Of a DNA stretch of 64,000 nt, positions 1 through 7,130 are shown in pieces (positions within the stretch are counted from its first letter, which is position 1; the number at the start of each line of letters is the position of its first letter). Below the pieces are notes generated by a model that saw only the letters and a program-made list of their open reading frames with translations, was not told the DNA's origin and ran no database searches. Origin of the DNA: an uncultured Eisenbergiella sp. (lineage in GTDB: Bacteria; Bacillota; Clostridia; Lachnospirales; Lachnospiraceae); assembly GCA_947627215.1 (NCBI GenBank), contig CANQVD010000001.1, positions 62,001 through 126,000 on the forward strand, given 5' to 3'. A program made the translations under genes and the position numbers.

Positions 1-48
1 AACAGTCCCCTTCGGACCGTCACGGCCATGCCCGCCGCATCAGAATGG

Positions 49-75
49 AAAAGCCCCAAACGCGCTGTCTGGGGC
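49..75 (-). terminator. Probable terminator after rpmA
   Basis: On the minus strand a 6-bp stem (GCCCCA paired with TGGGGC, plus positions 70-75 and 53-58) is followed by four T. It lies just after the rpmA stop and would end the rplU-prp-rpmA transcript. The loop is long (11 nt) and the T run short, so it may be a weak terminator. Confidence 0.55.
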
Positions 76-82
76 CCTCATG

Positions 83-367
83 TCACTGTTCTACCGGATA
101 TACGGAAGCCTGTTTCCTGTCTCTGCCTTTTCTTTCAAATCTGAGCACACCGTCCACCTTGGCGAAAAGCGTATCGTCGCCGCCGATGCCGACATTGATG
201 CCGGGATGGATCTTCGTGCCGCGCTGTCTGTAAAGGATATTGCCGGCTTTCACAAACTGTCCGTCCGCCCGCTTCGCCCCGAGCCGCTTGGATTCGGAAT
301 CTCTGCCGTTCTTGGTAGAGCCGACACCCTTCTTGTGGGCGAAAAACTGAAGGTTCAGTTTTAACAT
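83..367 (-). CDS. rpmA: 50S ribosomal protein L27 with cleavable N-terminal extension
   Basis: A 94-residue L27, a large-subunit protein whose N-terminus reaches toward the peptidyl-transferase centre. The N-terminus reads [18 protein letters not shown]. This is the Firmicutes form, in which the LQFF segment is removed before A-H-K-K by the Prp protease encoded next door. The conserved body follows, with [10 protein letters not shown] and a glycine-rich centre. A strong site (GAGGAGG) sits about 8 bases before the ATG. The gene is last in the order rplU-prp-rpmA, three bases after the prp stop. Identity is certain; that cleavage happens in this organism is inferred from the motif and from the neighbouring protease. 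Confidence 0.97.
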   Translation of the reverse strand: MLKLNLQFFAHKKGVGSTKNGRDSESKRLGAKRADGQFVKAGNILYRQRGTKIHPGINVGIGGDDTLFAKVDGVLRFERKGRDRKQASVYPVEQ

Positions 368-370
368 GGT

Positions 371-697
371 CTACACCTCCTCAAATTTCAGTTTCAGGTA
401 CTTTTTACCGTACGTATTCTGAATGCTGTTCAGACCGAGAAGCATGGTGTCCAGCAGAAGGACCGCCTTCTCATTCGCGGGACGGATAAAGGCGACATCG
501 ATGATGCCCTCCGCCTCGTCTGCCGCGACCTCCATCTGCGCGCCTGCCAGCGATTCCATCGCGTTGATGGTATTGATGACCAGCACCGAAACGGCACTGC
601 ACACGATATCCCGGCCCGCCTGCCCATAGCCGGCATGACCGGAAACCGTAAAGCCCGTATACCTGCCCGCCGTCTTTTTCATCAGAACCGTCGTCAT
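371..697 (-). CDS. prp: Ribosomal-processing cysteine protease Prp (YsxB family)
   Basis: A 108-residue protein of the Prp/YsxB family, the cysteine protease that trims the N-terminal extension from L27 in Firmicutes. The family catalytic pair is visible: His in SGHAGYGQAG (about residue 20) and Cys in RDIVCSAVS (about residue 33). The gene lies between rplU and rpmA, as in most Firmicutes, with gaps of 18 and 3 bases, so it is co-transcribed with its substrate. The start ATG has only a short site (AGGGA) close to it, which suggests low expression compared with the flanking ribosomal genes. Confidence 0.93.
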   Translation of the reverse strand: MTTVLMKKTAGRYTGFTVSGHAGYGQAGRDIVCSAVSVLVINTINAMESLAGAQMEVAADEAEGIIDVAFIRPANEKAVLLLDTMLLGLNSIQNTYGKKYLKLKFEEV

Positions 698-715
698 ATT
701 CCCTGTCCAAAAGCG

Positions 716-1021
716 TCAGGCATTGATCTTTTCGATCTTCACCTGCGTATATGCCTGTCTGTGGCCGGCCTTCTTGTGGTAACCGGTCTTTCTCTTATAC
801 TTGTAAACGATTACCTTCTTGCCTCTGCCTTCGCCGACGACCGTCGCGGTGACGGTAGCGTTCGCCACGTCGGCACCGACCTTCAGGCCTTCATCGCTGA
901 CCGCGATCACCTGATCGAACGTAACAGTCTCACCGGCCGCCGCGCCGAGCTTCTCAACCTTGAGAACGTCTCCTTCGGCCACCTTGTACTGTTTTCCGCC
1001 TGTTGCAATGATTGCGTACAT
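716..1021 (-). CDS. rplU: 50S ribosomal protein L21
   Basis: L21, a 23S rRNA-binding protein of the large subunit, 101 residues, the usual length. It begins [18 protein letters not shown] and ends in the conserved lysine-rich tail [17 protein letters not shown]. The ATG at 1021 is chosen over the in-frame GTG at 1030 because AGGAGG (1030-1035) lies 8 bases before the ATG and overlaps the GTG. First gene of rplU-prp-rpmA, preceded by its own leader RNA and a near-consensus promoter. Confidence 0.97.
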   Translation of the reverse strand: MYAIIATGGKQYKVAEGDVLKVEKLGAAAGETVTFDQVIAVSDEGLKVGADVANATVTATVVGEGRGKKVIVYKYKRKTGYHKKAGHRQAYTQVKIEKINA

Positions 1022-1035
1022 TTCGGACACCTCCT

Positions 1036-1140
1036 GTCTCCATCAGTAAAACTGAGGTTACTCGCTAACTGCGGTGGCGCCGCACCGCTGAAGAAAAACT
1101 TCGAAAGATGGGCACACTTATACCTCGTTATGCGGCATAC
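1036..1140 (-). promoter_or_regulatory. 5' leader of rplU (candidate L21 autoregulatory leader)
   Basis: Between the promoter and the rplU ribosome binding site lie about 105 untranslated bases with three hairpins: GAAG/CTTC (1090-1102), GCGGTG/CACCGC (1071-1088) and CAGT/ACTG (1044-1054). Firmicutes rplU genes often carry a structured L21 leader thought to let L21 repress its own operon, and length and position fit. I have not matched it base by base to the family model. Confidence 0.55.
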
Positions 1141-1146
1141 GAATGT

Positions 1147-1176
1147 ATTTTACCATCACCCCTTCCGGTTTGTCAA
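1147..1176 (-). promoter_or_regulatory. Promoter of rplU-prp-rpmA
   Basis: On the minus strand TTGACA (1171-1176) and TAAAAT (1147-1152) are separated by 18 bases. This is a near-consensus housekeeping promoter, expected for a ribosomal operon, and it puts the transcript start near 1140. Confidence 0.8.
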
Positions 1177-1232
1177 CGAAAATTTCAGGGATTTGCTCAT
1201 TTCGGCATTTCAAAAATCAGATAAATGTGTTC

Positions 1233-1261
1233 TTGTCTGCTGACGGATATGGTGCTATACT
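1233..1261 (+). promoter_or_regulatory. Promoter of the purine permease/PRTase operon
   Basis: TTGTCT (1233-1238) and TATACT (1256-1261) are 17 bases apart. It diverges from the rplU promoter about 57 bases away. The leader to the ATG at 1311 is only about 45 bases, too short for a purine riboswitch. Confidence 0.75.
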
Positions 1262-1310
1262 GAGACCGCAGTTTGTTCTGCGAAAACTCTTACGAGAAAG
1301 GAATCACAGC

Positions 1311-2369
1311 ATGAGTACAATCCTAACTGACTTACTCGCAGTCATCGGAGTCGTTTTAAACGGTCTCCCCCAGGGGCTTTTGGCCCTGACCTTCGGCTTT
1401 GCCTCCATTCCGACGGCTATGGCCTTCTTCGTCGGCGCCGTCGGCAATACGGTCACACAGAGCGTGGCCCCCATTTCCTTCCAGGCGGAGACGATCACTT
1501 ATGCCGGAACTGCCGGAAAGAACCGTTCCGAGCGCTGTGCCATGATCTTTATCGGCGGCGTCATCATGGCCCTGATCGGTGCCTTCGGTCTTTTGACCAG
1601 GATCGTTGACTTTGTCGGCGAAGACATCGCATTCGGCATGATGGCCGGCGTCGGTATCATCCTGACAAAAGCGGCGCTTGACATGGTAAAAAAGGATGCC
1701 GTCTCCGGCGGCGTTTCTCTGGCGGCCGCGCTGATCACCTATTATTTCACACGAAACAGCAGCAATACCCTGGTGTATACCATCGTAGTCTCCGTCGTGG
1801 CGTCCTGTATCGCAAGCGCTGTCTTCAAAAAGAACAAAGACAATATCGTCGTGGTGGACGACAAGTTCATCCGGCAGAAGTTTACGATCAATTCCAGCGT
1901 CATTTTGGGCGCGCTGGGCATGGTATGCTTAAACATCGGTTCCAACATTTCCTTCGGATCGATCACTGCCAGCATGGCGACGAGCGGCAACTACAATGTG
2001 GATCATCTGACCGTGATCTCCTCTTTGGCGGATATGGCATCCTCCTTCTTCGGCGGCGCTCCGGTCGAATCCATTATTTCCGCAACGGCAAGCGCTCCTC
2101 ACCCGGTCTGGGCGGGCGTTATCATGATGCTGGTCATCGGCCTGATCCTGATCTTCGGTCTGCTGCCCAAGATCAGCAAATACGTGCCTGCTTCTTCTAT
2201 CGCGGGATTTTTGTTCGTGCTGGGTATCTTTAAGACTGTGGCTCTGGATGCTCCCGGCGCACTGGCGGCCAATCCCGCTGTGGGCGGCACCGCGATGGTC
2301 GTCACCGCCGTGACCAATCCGTTCCTGGGAATGCTGGCGGGCGTGATCGCAAGATTCCTCGGCTTATAA
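1311..2369 (+). CDS. NCS2-like nucleobase permease (short form)
   Basis: A 352-residue membrane protein with about ten hydrophobic helices, resembling the xanthine/uracil/guanine permeases of the NCS2 family. The segment around residue 275 onward (HPVWAGVIMMLVIGLILIFG, then a helix beginning LLPKISKYVP) looks like the late helices of that family. Usual NCS2 members are 420-450 residues, so this is a short relative. The ATG at 1311 follows GAAAGGA; an upstream in-frame extension would run through the promoter and is rejected. It is followed 30 bases later by a phosphoribosyltransferase gene. This supports a purine-base importer whose substrate is trapped by ribosylation. The exact base is not readable from sequence. 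Confidence 0.7.
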   Translation: MSTILTDLLAVIGVVLNGLPQGLLALTFGFASIPTAMAFFVGAVGNTVTQSVAPISFQAETITYAGTAGKNRSERCAMIFIGGVIMALIGAFGLLTRIVDFVGEDIAFGMMAGVGIILTKAALDMVKKDAVSGGVSLAAALITYYFTRNSSNTLVYTIVVSVVASCIASAVFKKNKDNIVVVDDKFIRQKFTINSSVILGALGMVCLNIGSNISFGSITASMATSGNYNVDHLTVISSLADMASSFFGGAPVESIISATASAPHPVWAGVIMMLVIGLILIFGLLPKISKYVPASSIAGFLFVLGIFKTVALDAPGALAANPAVGGTAMVVTAVTNPFLGMLAGVIARFLGL

Positions 2370-2399
2370 AAGCGGACAGGCACAGAAAGGATCAAAAAC

Positions 2400-2969
2400 A
2401 TGAAGCAGTATGAGATCAATCTTTGCGGCGTGACACGCACGCTTCCCTTTATTGCGATCAACGATACCATGGCTTTTGCCAGCTTCGTCATTCTGGGCGA
2501 TACCGAGCTGATCGCCGCCTGCGCGCCCGAACTGGCCAAACAGATCGGCCCGGTCGACGCTTTGGTGACCGCGGAGGCCAAAGGCATTGCGCTGACCTAT
2601 GAGCTTTCCAAATGCCTGGGGCTCAAAGAGTTCATCGTTGCCAGAAAGAGCACCAAATCCTACATGCGGGATGTAGTCAGCGCTTCTGTTCACTCCATCA
2701 CAACGCAGGGCGAACAGCACCTATATCTGGACGGTGTGGATGCGGACAAGATCCGCGGCAAAAATATCTGTCTGATCGACGACGTGATCTCCACGGGCGA
2801 ATCCCTTTCCGCACTGGAAAAGCTGGTCAATAATGCCGGCGCTGATGTGGTGAAAAAGGCGGCCGTTCTGGCGGAGGGCGACGCCGCTTCCCGTGAGGAC
2901 ATCATCTTCCTGCAGAAGCTCCCGCTGTTTCAAAAGACCGCGGAAGGCGAATATGAAGCGATCGGCTGA
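2400..2969 (+). CDS. Purine-type phosphoribosyltransferase
   Basis: A 189-residue type I phosphoribosyltransferase of the adenine/xanthine class, which joins a base to PRPP to make the nucleotide. The PRPP loop is clear: ICLIDDVISTGESLSALEKL (about residues 121-140), with the two acidic residues and T-G of the family. The N-terminal half (SKCLGLKEFIVARKS) fits the APT-like fold. It is second in a two-gene operon after the NCS2-like permease, 30 bases downstream, and a terminator follows. Probably salvages the base imported by the permease. Adenine, xanthine and guanine cannot be told apart here. Confidence 0.85.
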   Translation: MKQYEINLCGVTRTLPFIAINDTMAFASFVILGDTELIAACAPELAKQIGPVDALVTAEAKGIALTYELSKCLGLKEFIVARKSTKSYMRDVVSASVHSITTQGEQHLYLDGVDADKIRGKNICLIDDVISTGESLSALEKLVNNAGADVVKKAAVLAEGDAASREDIIFLQKLPLFQKTAEGEYEAIG

Positions 2970-2984
2970 TCCCTTTAAACCTTA

Positions 2985-3019
2985 AGAGCCGGACGGCTGT
3001 AATGGCCGTCCGGCTCTTT
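2985..3019 (+). terminator. Terminator of the permease/PRTase operon
   Basis: A perfect 13-bp stem (AGAGCCGGACGGC, 2985-2997, with GCCGTCCGGCTCT, 3005-3017) and a 7-base loop end in TTT. It sits between two convergent genes and could slow transcription from both sides. Confidence 0.8.
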
Positions 3020-3036
3020 GCGATGTCATAAAAAGC

Positions 3037-3960
3037 TCACACCCGAAGCATGTGCAGGAGCGCCTCGAAATAATCCGGCAGGGGCGCCGCGGTCTCCACA
3101 TAGAGGCCGGACACAGGATGCACGAAGCCCAGGTCCATGGCGTGGAGCGTCTGACCCTCCAGATGAGGGAACGGACATTTATGAGGTCCATAGACGGCGT
3201 CGCCCAGGACCGGATGGCCGATAGAGGCCATATGGACGCGGATCTGGTGCGTGCGCCCCGTCTCCAGACGGCATTCGATATAGGTATAGCCGGGAAAGCG
3301 TTCCAGGACGCGGTAATGCGTGACGGCGGGCTTGCCGTTCCGGACACCGGCCGCCATTTTTTTGCGGTCATGCAGATCCCGTCCGATGGGCACGTCCACC
3401 CTGCCCTCTTCCTCTTTTATCACGCCGTGGACGATGGCGCGGTAACGGCGCACGATGGTGTGCTCCTTCAGTTGTTCGGCGATCTTCCGGTGGGCGTTGT
3501 CGTTTTTGCAGATCAGCACGGAGCCCGTGGTATCCCGGTCAATGCGGTGGACGATGCCGGGGCGCAGACAGCCGTTGATGCCGGACAGATTTCCCTGACA
3601 GTGAAACAGGACGGCGTTCACCAGCGTATCGCTGTAGTGCCCGGCCGCCGGATGGACCACCATGCCTTTTGGCTTGTTGACCACCAGCACGTCGTCATCC
3701 TCATAGAGAATATCCAGGGGGATGTCCTGCGGCCGGATGTCCGGCTCCACGACTTTGGGAAGATAAAAGGTCACATCATCGTCCATCCTGACCCGATAAT
3801 TCGCCTTCACGGGCACGCCGTTCACCAGCACCTGGCCATCCCGGATCAGCTTCTGGATAAAGGAGCGCGACAAAGAATCGATAAGCGCGGACATACACTT
3901 ATCGATCCGCTCCTCTTCCTGTTCTGCTGTGATCTGAAACCGAAACAGGTCTGTCTCCAT
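3037..3960 (-). CDS. RluD/RluA-family 23S rRNA pseudouridine synthase
   Basis: A 307-residue pseudouridine synthase. An S4 RNA-binding domain covers about residues 15-80 (KLIRDGQVLVNG) and the catalytic domain follows, with the family signature HRIDRDTTGSVLICK (about 135-150) containing the nucleophilic Asp, and later GRTHQIRVHMASIGHPVLGD. The ATG at 3960 (METDLF) is preferred to the one four codons upstream because GGGGAG lies just before it. It is downstream of lspA, a frequent pairing in Firmicutes. The target uridine is not deducible, so no gene symbol is given. Confidence 0.9.
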   Translation of the reverse strand: METDLFRFQITAEQEEERIDKCMSALIDSLSRSFIQKLIRDGQVLVNGVPVKANYRVRMDDDVTFYLPKVVEPDIRPQDIPLDILYEDDDVLVVNKPKGMVVHPAAGHYSDTLVNAVLFHCQGNLSGINGCLRPGIVHRIDRDTTGSVLICKNDNAHRKIAEQLKEHTIVRRYRAIVHGVIKEEEGRVDVPIGRDLHDRKKMAAGVRNGKPAVTHYRVLERFPGYTYIECRLETGRTHQIRVHMASIGHPVLGDAVYGPHKCPFPHLEGQTLHAMDLGFVHPVSGLYVETAAPLPDYFEALLHMLRV

Positions 3961-4052
3961 GCTGCTCCCCATTCAAACATCCGCCGGACGCCGCACAGCG
4001 TTCCGAAAAGGCGCCGCCAGCGGTCCGCATGCTCCGCGTCCGCGGATATATA

Positions 4053-4580
4053 TCATTTCCGGTGCATCCTTCTCCCTGCGGCCTCCTTCAGAAACGAAAA
4101 ATCCTCCTCCCGATAAGGGCCCCAGAACAGGAGGATCAGGATCAGCACACAGATCACGGAAACGAACATATCCGCCACGTTGAAGATCGGGAAATCGATG
4201 AGGCTGATATAGATGAAATCCACAACGTAATCCAGACGGAGCCTGTCCAGAAAATTGCCCAGCGCGCCCGCCGTCAGAAGGGAGCCCAGCACGTGCAGAA
4301 GCCGGAATTTTCCGGTCTTCGGCATATGGTACAGGACGAACGCGGCCGCCGCCAGCACGAGCACCGTGCTGATGAGGAAGAACGTCCGCTGGTTCTGCAG
4401 GACGCCGAAGGCCGCGCCCCGGTTTTCCAGATAGCGAAGCTCCAGCACGCCGGGAATCAGCACGACGGCGGGCTGCCCCTTCAGATGCAGCACCGCCAGA
4501 TGCTTCGTATACTGATCCGCCAGCACGCCGGCGAATGCGATGAACAGATCCAGCAGCAGCCATTTGCTTTTTCGGCCCAT
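4053..4580 (-). CDS. lspA: Lipoprotein signal peptidase (signal peptidase II)
   Basis: A 175-residue membrane aspartyl protease that cuts signal peptides from diacylated prolipoproteins. Four hydrophobic helices are visible. The two catalytic Asp lie in the conserved boxes GALGNFLDRLRLDYVVDF and FPIFNVADMF (about residues 105-140), and the ENRGAAFG box is present. The order rluD-like, lspA is usual. The carboxypeptidase lipoprotein at 9153-10133, with lipobox LTGC, is a likely substrate in this window. Confidence 0.95.
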   Translation of the reverse strand: MGRKSKWLLLDLFIAFAGVLADQYTKHLAVLHLKGQPAVVLIPGVLELRYLENRGAAFGVLQNQRTFFLISTVLVLAAAAFVLYHMPKTGKFRLLHVLGSLLTAGALGNFLDRLRLDYVVDFIYISLIDFPIFNVADMFVSVICVLILILLFWGPYREEDFSFLKEAAGRRMHRK

Positions 4581-4622
4581 AATTTGATCCTCTCCCGTCG
4601 TCTTGTTCTTCTCTCCGCGGCT

Positions 4623-5726
4623 TCAATCCTCTTCCCGAAAGTTCAGTTCTTCCACGGCGGCGCGGATCTCGTCCTCCGTCACGGTATCGTCCAGCACGGC
4701 TTTTCCGATCCGTTCCAGCAGGACGAACCGGATCCGGCCCGCCCGCATTTTCTTGTCGGATTTCGTGAGGGATACGATCTGCTCCACGTCCAGCGCATCC
4801 GCGGAAATGGGCAGATTGAAGGGGACGAACATATCCCGGATCTCATAGTATTCTTCCATGGGGATGAGCTCCCGCTTCCAGGAAATAAAGGCGGCCGCCA
4901 CGCAGCCAAGCGCCACGCATTCCCCGTGGAGCATGGAAAAGCCGCGGGCCTTTTCGATGGCGTGTCCTACCGTATGGCCCAGATTCAGAAGCGCCCGCTC
5001 GCCCTGCTCCGTGGGATCCTTCTCCACCACGCTCCGCTTGATCTCACAGCTTCGCCTTACCATTTCCGGCAGCGTATCCGGATCCCGGTCGCAGATCTCG
5101 TACAGATGGGCGACGAGCCATTCGTAATACCGGCTGTCCCGGATCAGGCCGTGCTTCATCACCTCCGCGAAGCCGGAAAAATACTGCCTCGCGTCCAGCG
5201 TCTGCAGGGTGTCCAGGTTCATATACACGAGCTTCGGCATATGGAAAGCGCCCACCATGTTTTTGTACGCGTCGAAGTCCACACCCGTCTTGCCGCCGAT
5301 GCTGGAATCCACCTGCGCCAGAAGCGTCGTGGGGAGCTGGATGAAATCCACGCCGCGCAGATAGGTGGCCGCCGCGAAGCCGGTCAGATCGCCCGTCACG
5401 CCGCCGCCCAGGGCGGCGAGCAGGTCCCCGCGGTCAAAATGGCGGTCGATGAGGAAGGCGTAGAGCCTGCGGACGGTTTCCAGCGTCTTGTTCTCCTCTC
5501 CCGCCGGGAAGGTGAACACCTCGCAGACGGAAAAAATCCCGCCCAGCGCTTCGCATACCGCCGCCGCATAGAGCGGGCCGACGTTGCTGTCCGTCACGAT
5601 GCAGACCCTGCGCGAGCGGTTCTTTTCCTCTTTTGCCAGTTCATCGGTCAGCTCCGCAAAGCCCCTCGCGAACACGATATCGTAGCAGGGCTTTTTCTGA
5701 TAGGAGACCGTCATTCTTTCCGCCAT
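4623..5726 (-). CDS. aroB: 3-dehydroquinate synthase
   Basis: A 367-residue AroB, the NAD- and metal-dependent enzyme that cyclises DAHP in the second step of the shikimate pathway. Signature segments are GGGVTGDLTGFAAATYLRGV, then LPTTLLAQVDSSIGGKTGVD (about residues 105-145), and the metal His in LNLGHTVGHAIE. Full length. It lies alone among cell-envelope genes rather than in an aro operon, 42 bases upstream of lspA in transcription order. Confidence 0.96.
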   Translation of the reverse strand: MAERMTVSYQKKPCYDIVFARGFAELTDELAKEEKNRSRRVCIVTDSNVGPLYAAAVCEALGGIFSVCEVFTFPAGEENKTLETVRRLYAFLIDRHFDRGDLLAALGGGVTGDLTGFAAATYLRGVDFIQLPTTLLAQVDSSIGGKTGVDFDAYKNMVGAFHMPKLVYMNLDTLQTLDARQYFSGFAEVMKHGLIRDSRYYEWLVAHLYEICDRDPDTLPEMVRRSCEIKRSVVEKDPTEQGERALLNLGHTVGHAIEKARGFSMLHGECVALGCVAAAFISWKRELIPMEEYYEIRDMFVPFNLPISADALDVEQIVSLTKSDKKMRAGRIRFVLLERIGKAVLDDTVTEDEIRAAVEELNFREED

Positions 5727-5795
5727 ATCCTCATCCTTTCCTCCGTTTTCCGGCCCGGGCGGGCAGAAAAGGGATGCCCGAAAAATGGGCCTGAA

Positions 5796-5830
5796 TCAAA
5801 AATTCCTGTCCCGTTACGCACGGGACAGGA
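5796..5830 (-). terminator. Terminator after sepF
   Basis: On the minus strand an 11-bp perfect stem (TCCTGTCCCGT/ACGGGACAGGA, 5804-5814 with 5820-5830) and a 5-base loop are followed by AATTTTTGA. It ends the HlyD-like, yggS, sepF transcript before aroB. Confidence 0.85.
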
Positions 5831-5859
5831 GAATGCGTATCAGTATGCGCCGTTTAAAC

Positions 5860-6363
5860 TCACTTCATCTCCAGGGAGCTGTTCAGGATCTCCTGAAAGT
5901 CGCCGGAGATATCCACGCTGGCGGGCGTGATGATGAAAATGAAGTGGGAAATCTTCTGCAGGTTGCCGTTGATCGCGTAACAGGAACCGGAGGTGAAATC
6001 GATGATCCGCTGAGCGATGTCCACATCCAGCCCTTCCATGTTGAGGACGACGGTGCGGTTCGCCAGCAGCGTCTCCGTGATCTCTCTGGCTTCCTCCACG
6101 CTGGTGGGCTTGATCACGCACACCTCCATGCCGCCGGCTCCGGTTTTGCGGGGAGCGGGACGCATCGGCGTCACCTTGGGTGTGGATTTGCGGGGGCGGT
6201 CCTCCTCGTCTGCGGCGTCTGGCTTGCTGATGCTCCGGATCTTGGACCTGCTGCTCTCGGCGGGAGCGGCATCCTCGTCATCATAGTAATCGTCGTCGTA
6301 ATAACCGTCATCCTCTTCGTCGTTCAGCTTCATGTAATTCAGAAACTTGTCCATTACTCCCAT
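5860..6363 (-). CDS. sepF: Cell division protein SepF
   Basis: A 167-residue SepF, which bundles FtsZ filaments and anchors them to the membrane at the septum. The N-terminus MGVMDKFLNYMKL is the amphipathic membrane-binding helix. A very acidic Asp/Tyr-rich linker follows (about residues 15-32), and the folded core starts near residue 79 (MEVCVIKPTSVEEAREI) and contains the dimer region with FTSGSCYAINGNLQKIS. It is followed by a strong terminator and preceded by yggS, as in many Firmicutes. GAGGAG lies 10 bases before the ATG. Confidence 0.95.
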   Translation of the reverse strand: MGVMDKFLNYMKLNDEEDDGYYDDDYYDDEDAAPAESSRSKIRSISKPDAADEEDRPRKSTPKVTPMRPAPRKTGAGGMEVCVIKPTSVEEAREITETLLANRTVVLNMEGLDVDIAQRIIDFTSGSCYAINGNLQKISHFIFIITPASVDISGDFQEILNSSLEMK

Positions 6364-6397
6364 TTCTCAAACGCTCCTCACATCAGAATCGGTGCGG

Positions 6398-7093
6398 TCA
6401 GATCTCCGCCGCACTCCGCATGCCGAAAATACCGGTTCCCACCCGCACGCAGGTGGAACCCTCCTCCAGAGCGACCTCATAATCGCCCGTCATGCCCATG
6501 GACAAAATGCCCATGGATATATTATCGGCTTTTTTGTTCGCAATGTCAACAGATAATTCACGCAGTGCGCGGAAATATTTTCGGTTTTTTTCCGGGTCGT
6601 CCGTCAGCGGCGCGACGGTCATCAGGCCCTTTACGTGGATCCCCGGAAGCTGTGCGGCGGCCCAAACCAGCTCGGCCGCTTCCCGCAGGCCGGTTCCGAA
6701 TTTGCTCTCCTCGCCGGCCGCGTTCACCTCGATGAGAATGTCCATTTCGGCGCCGCGCTTCACCGCCTCCCTGCTGATTTCCTCCGCGAGGCGCAGAGAA
6801 TCCACGCTGTGAATCAGAGCGGCCCTGCCGATCAGATACTTCACCTTATTGCGCTGCAGATGGCCGATCATGTGCCAGCGGATGTCCTTGGGAAGCTGCT
6901 CGTATTTGTCCACCAGCTCCTGTACCCTGTTCTCGCCGAAATCCCGGACGCCGGCCGCGTAGGCCTCCATCAGAAGCTCCGCCGGCTTCGTCTTGCTCAC
7001 GGCGATCAGCTCTGCCGCGTCCGCGGGCCGTCCCGCCCGCAGCAGGGATGCCGTCATCCTGCTCTTTACCTGTTCCAGATTTTCCCGGATCAT
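6398..7093 (-). CDS. YggS/YlmE-family PLP homeostasis protein
   Basis: A 231-residue single-domain PLP-binding TIM barrel of the YggS/PLPBP family, which helps keep free pyridoxal phosphate in balance. The PLP lysine is in LIAVSKTKP (about residue 35). The phosphate-binding signatures GDYEVALEEGSTCVRVGTGI and FG follow near the C-terminus. It lies 34 bases upstream of sepF in transcription order, the conserved ylmE-ylmF arrangement. The usual S-M-G-M-S motif reads S-M-G-M-T here, a mild variation. Confidence 0.93.
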   Translation of the reverse strand: MIRENLEQVKSRMTASLLRAGRPADAAELIAVSKTKPAELLMEAYAAGVRDFGENRVQELVDKYEQLPKDIRWHMIGHLQRNKVKYLIGRAALIHSVDSLRLAEEISREAVKRGAEMDILIEVNAAGEESKFGTGLREAAELVWAAAQLPGIHVKGLMTVAPLTDDPEKNRKYFRALRELSVDIANKKADNISMGILSMGMTGDYEVALEEGSTCVRVGTGIFGMRSAAEI

Positions 7094-7130
7094 ACCCGTA
7101 TTCCTGTCCTCTCCGCTCTTCCAGGGAGCT

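Noticed and set aside
1-48. Left-end sequence beyond the rpmA terminator
   Set aside because: Too short to assign; no motif or start supports a feature.
635-1243. A 202-codon plus-strand frame over rplU
   Set aside because: Antisense to rplU, its leader and its promoter; no domain.
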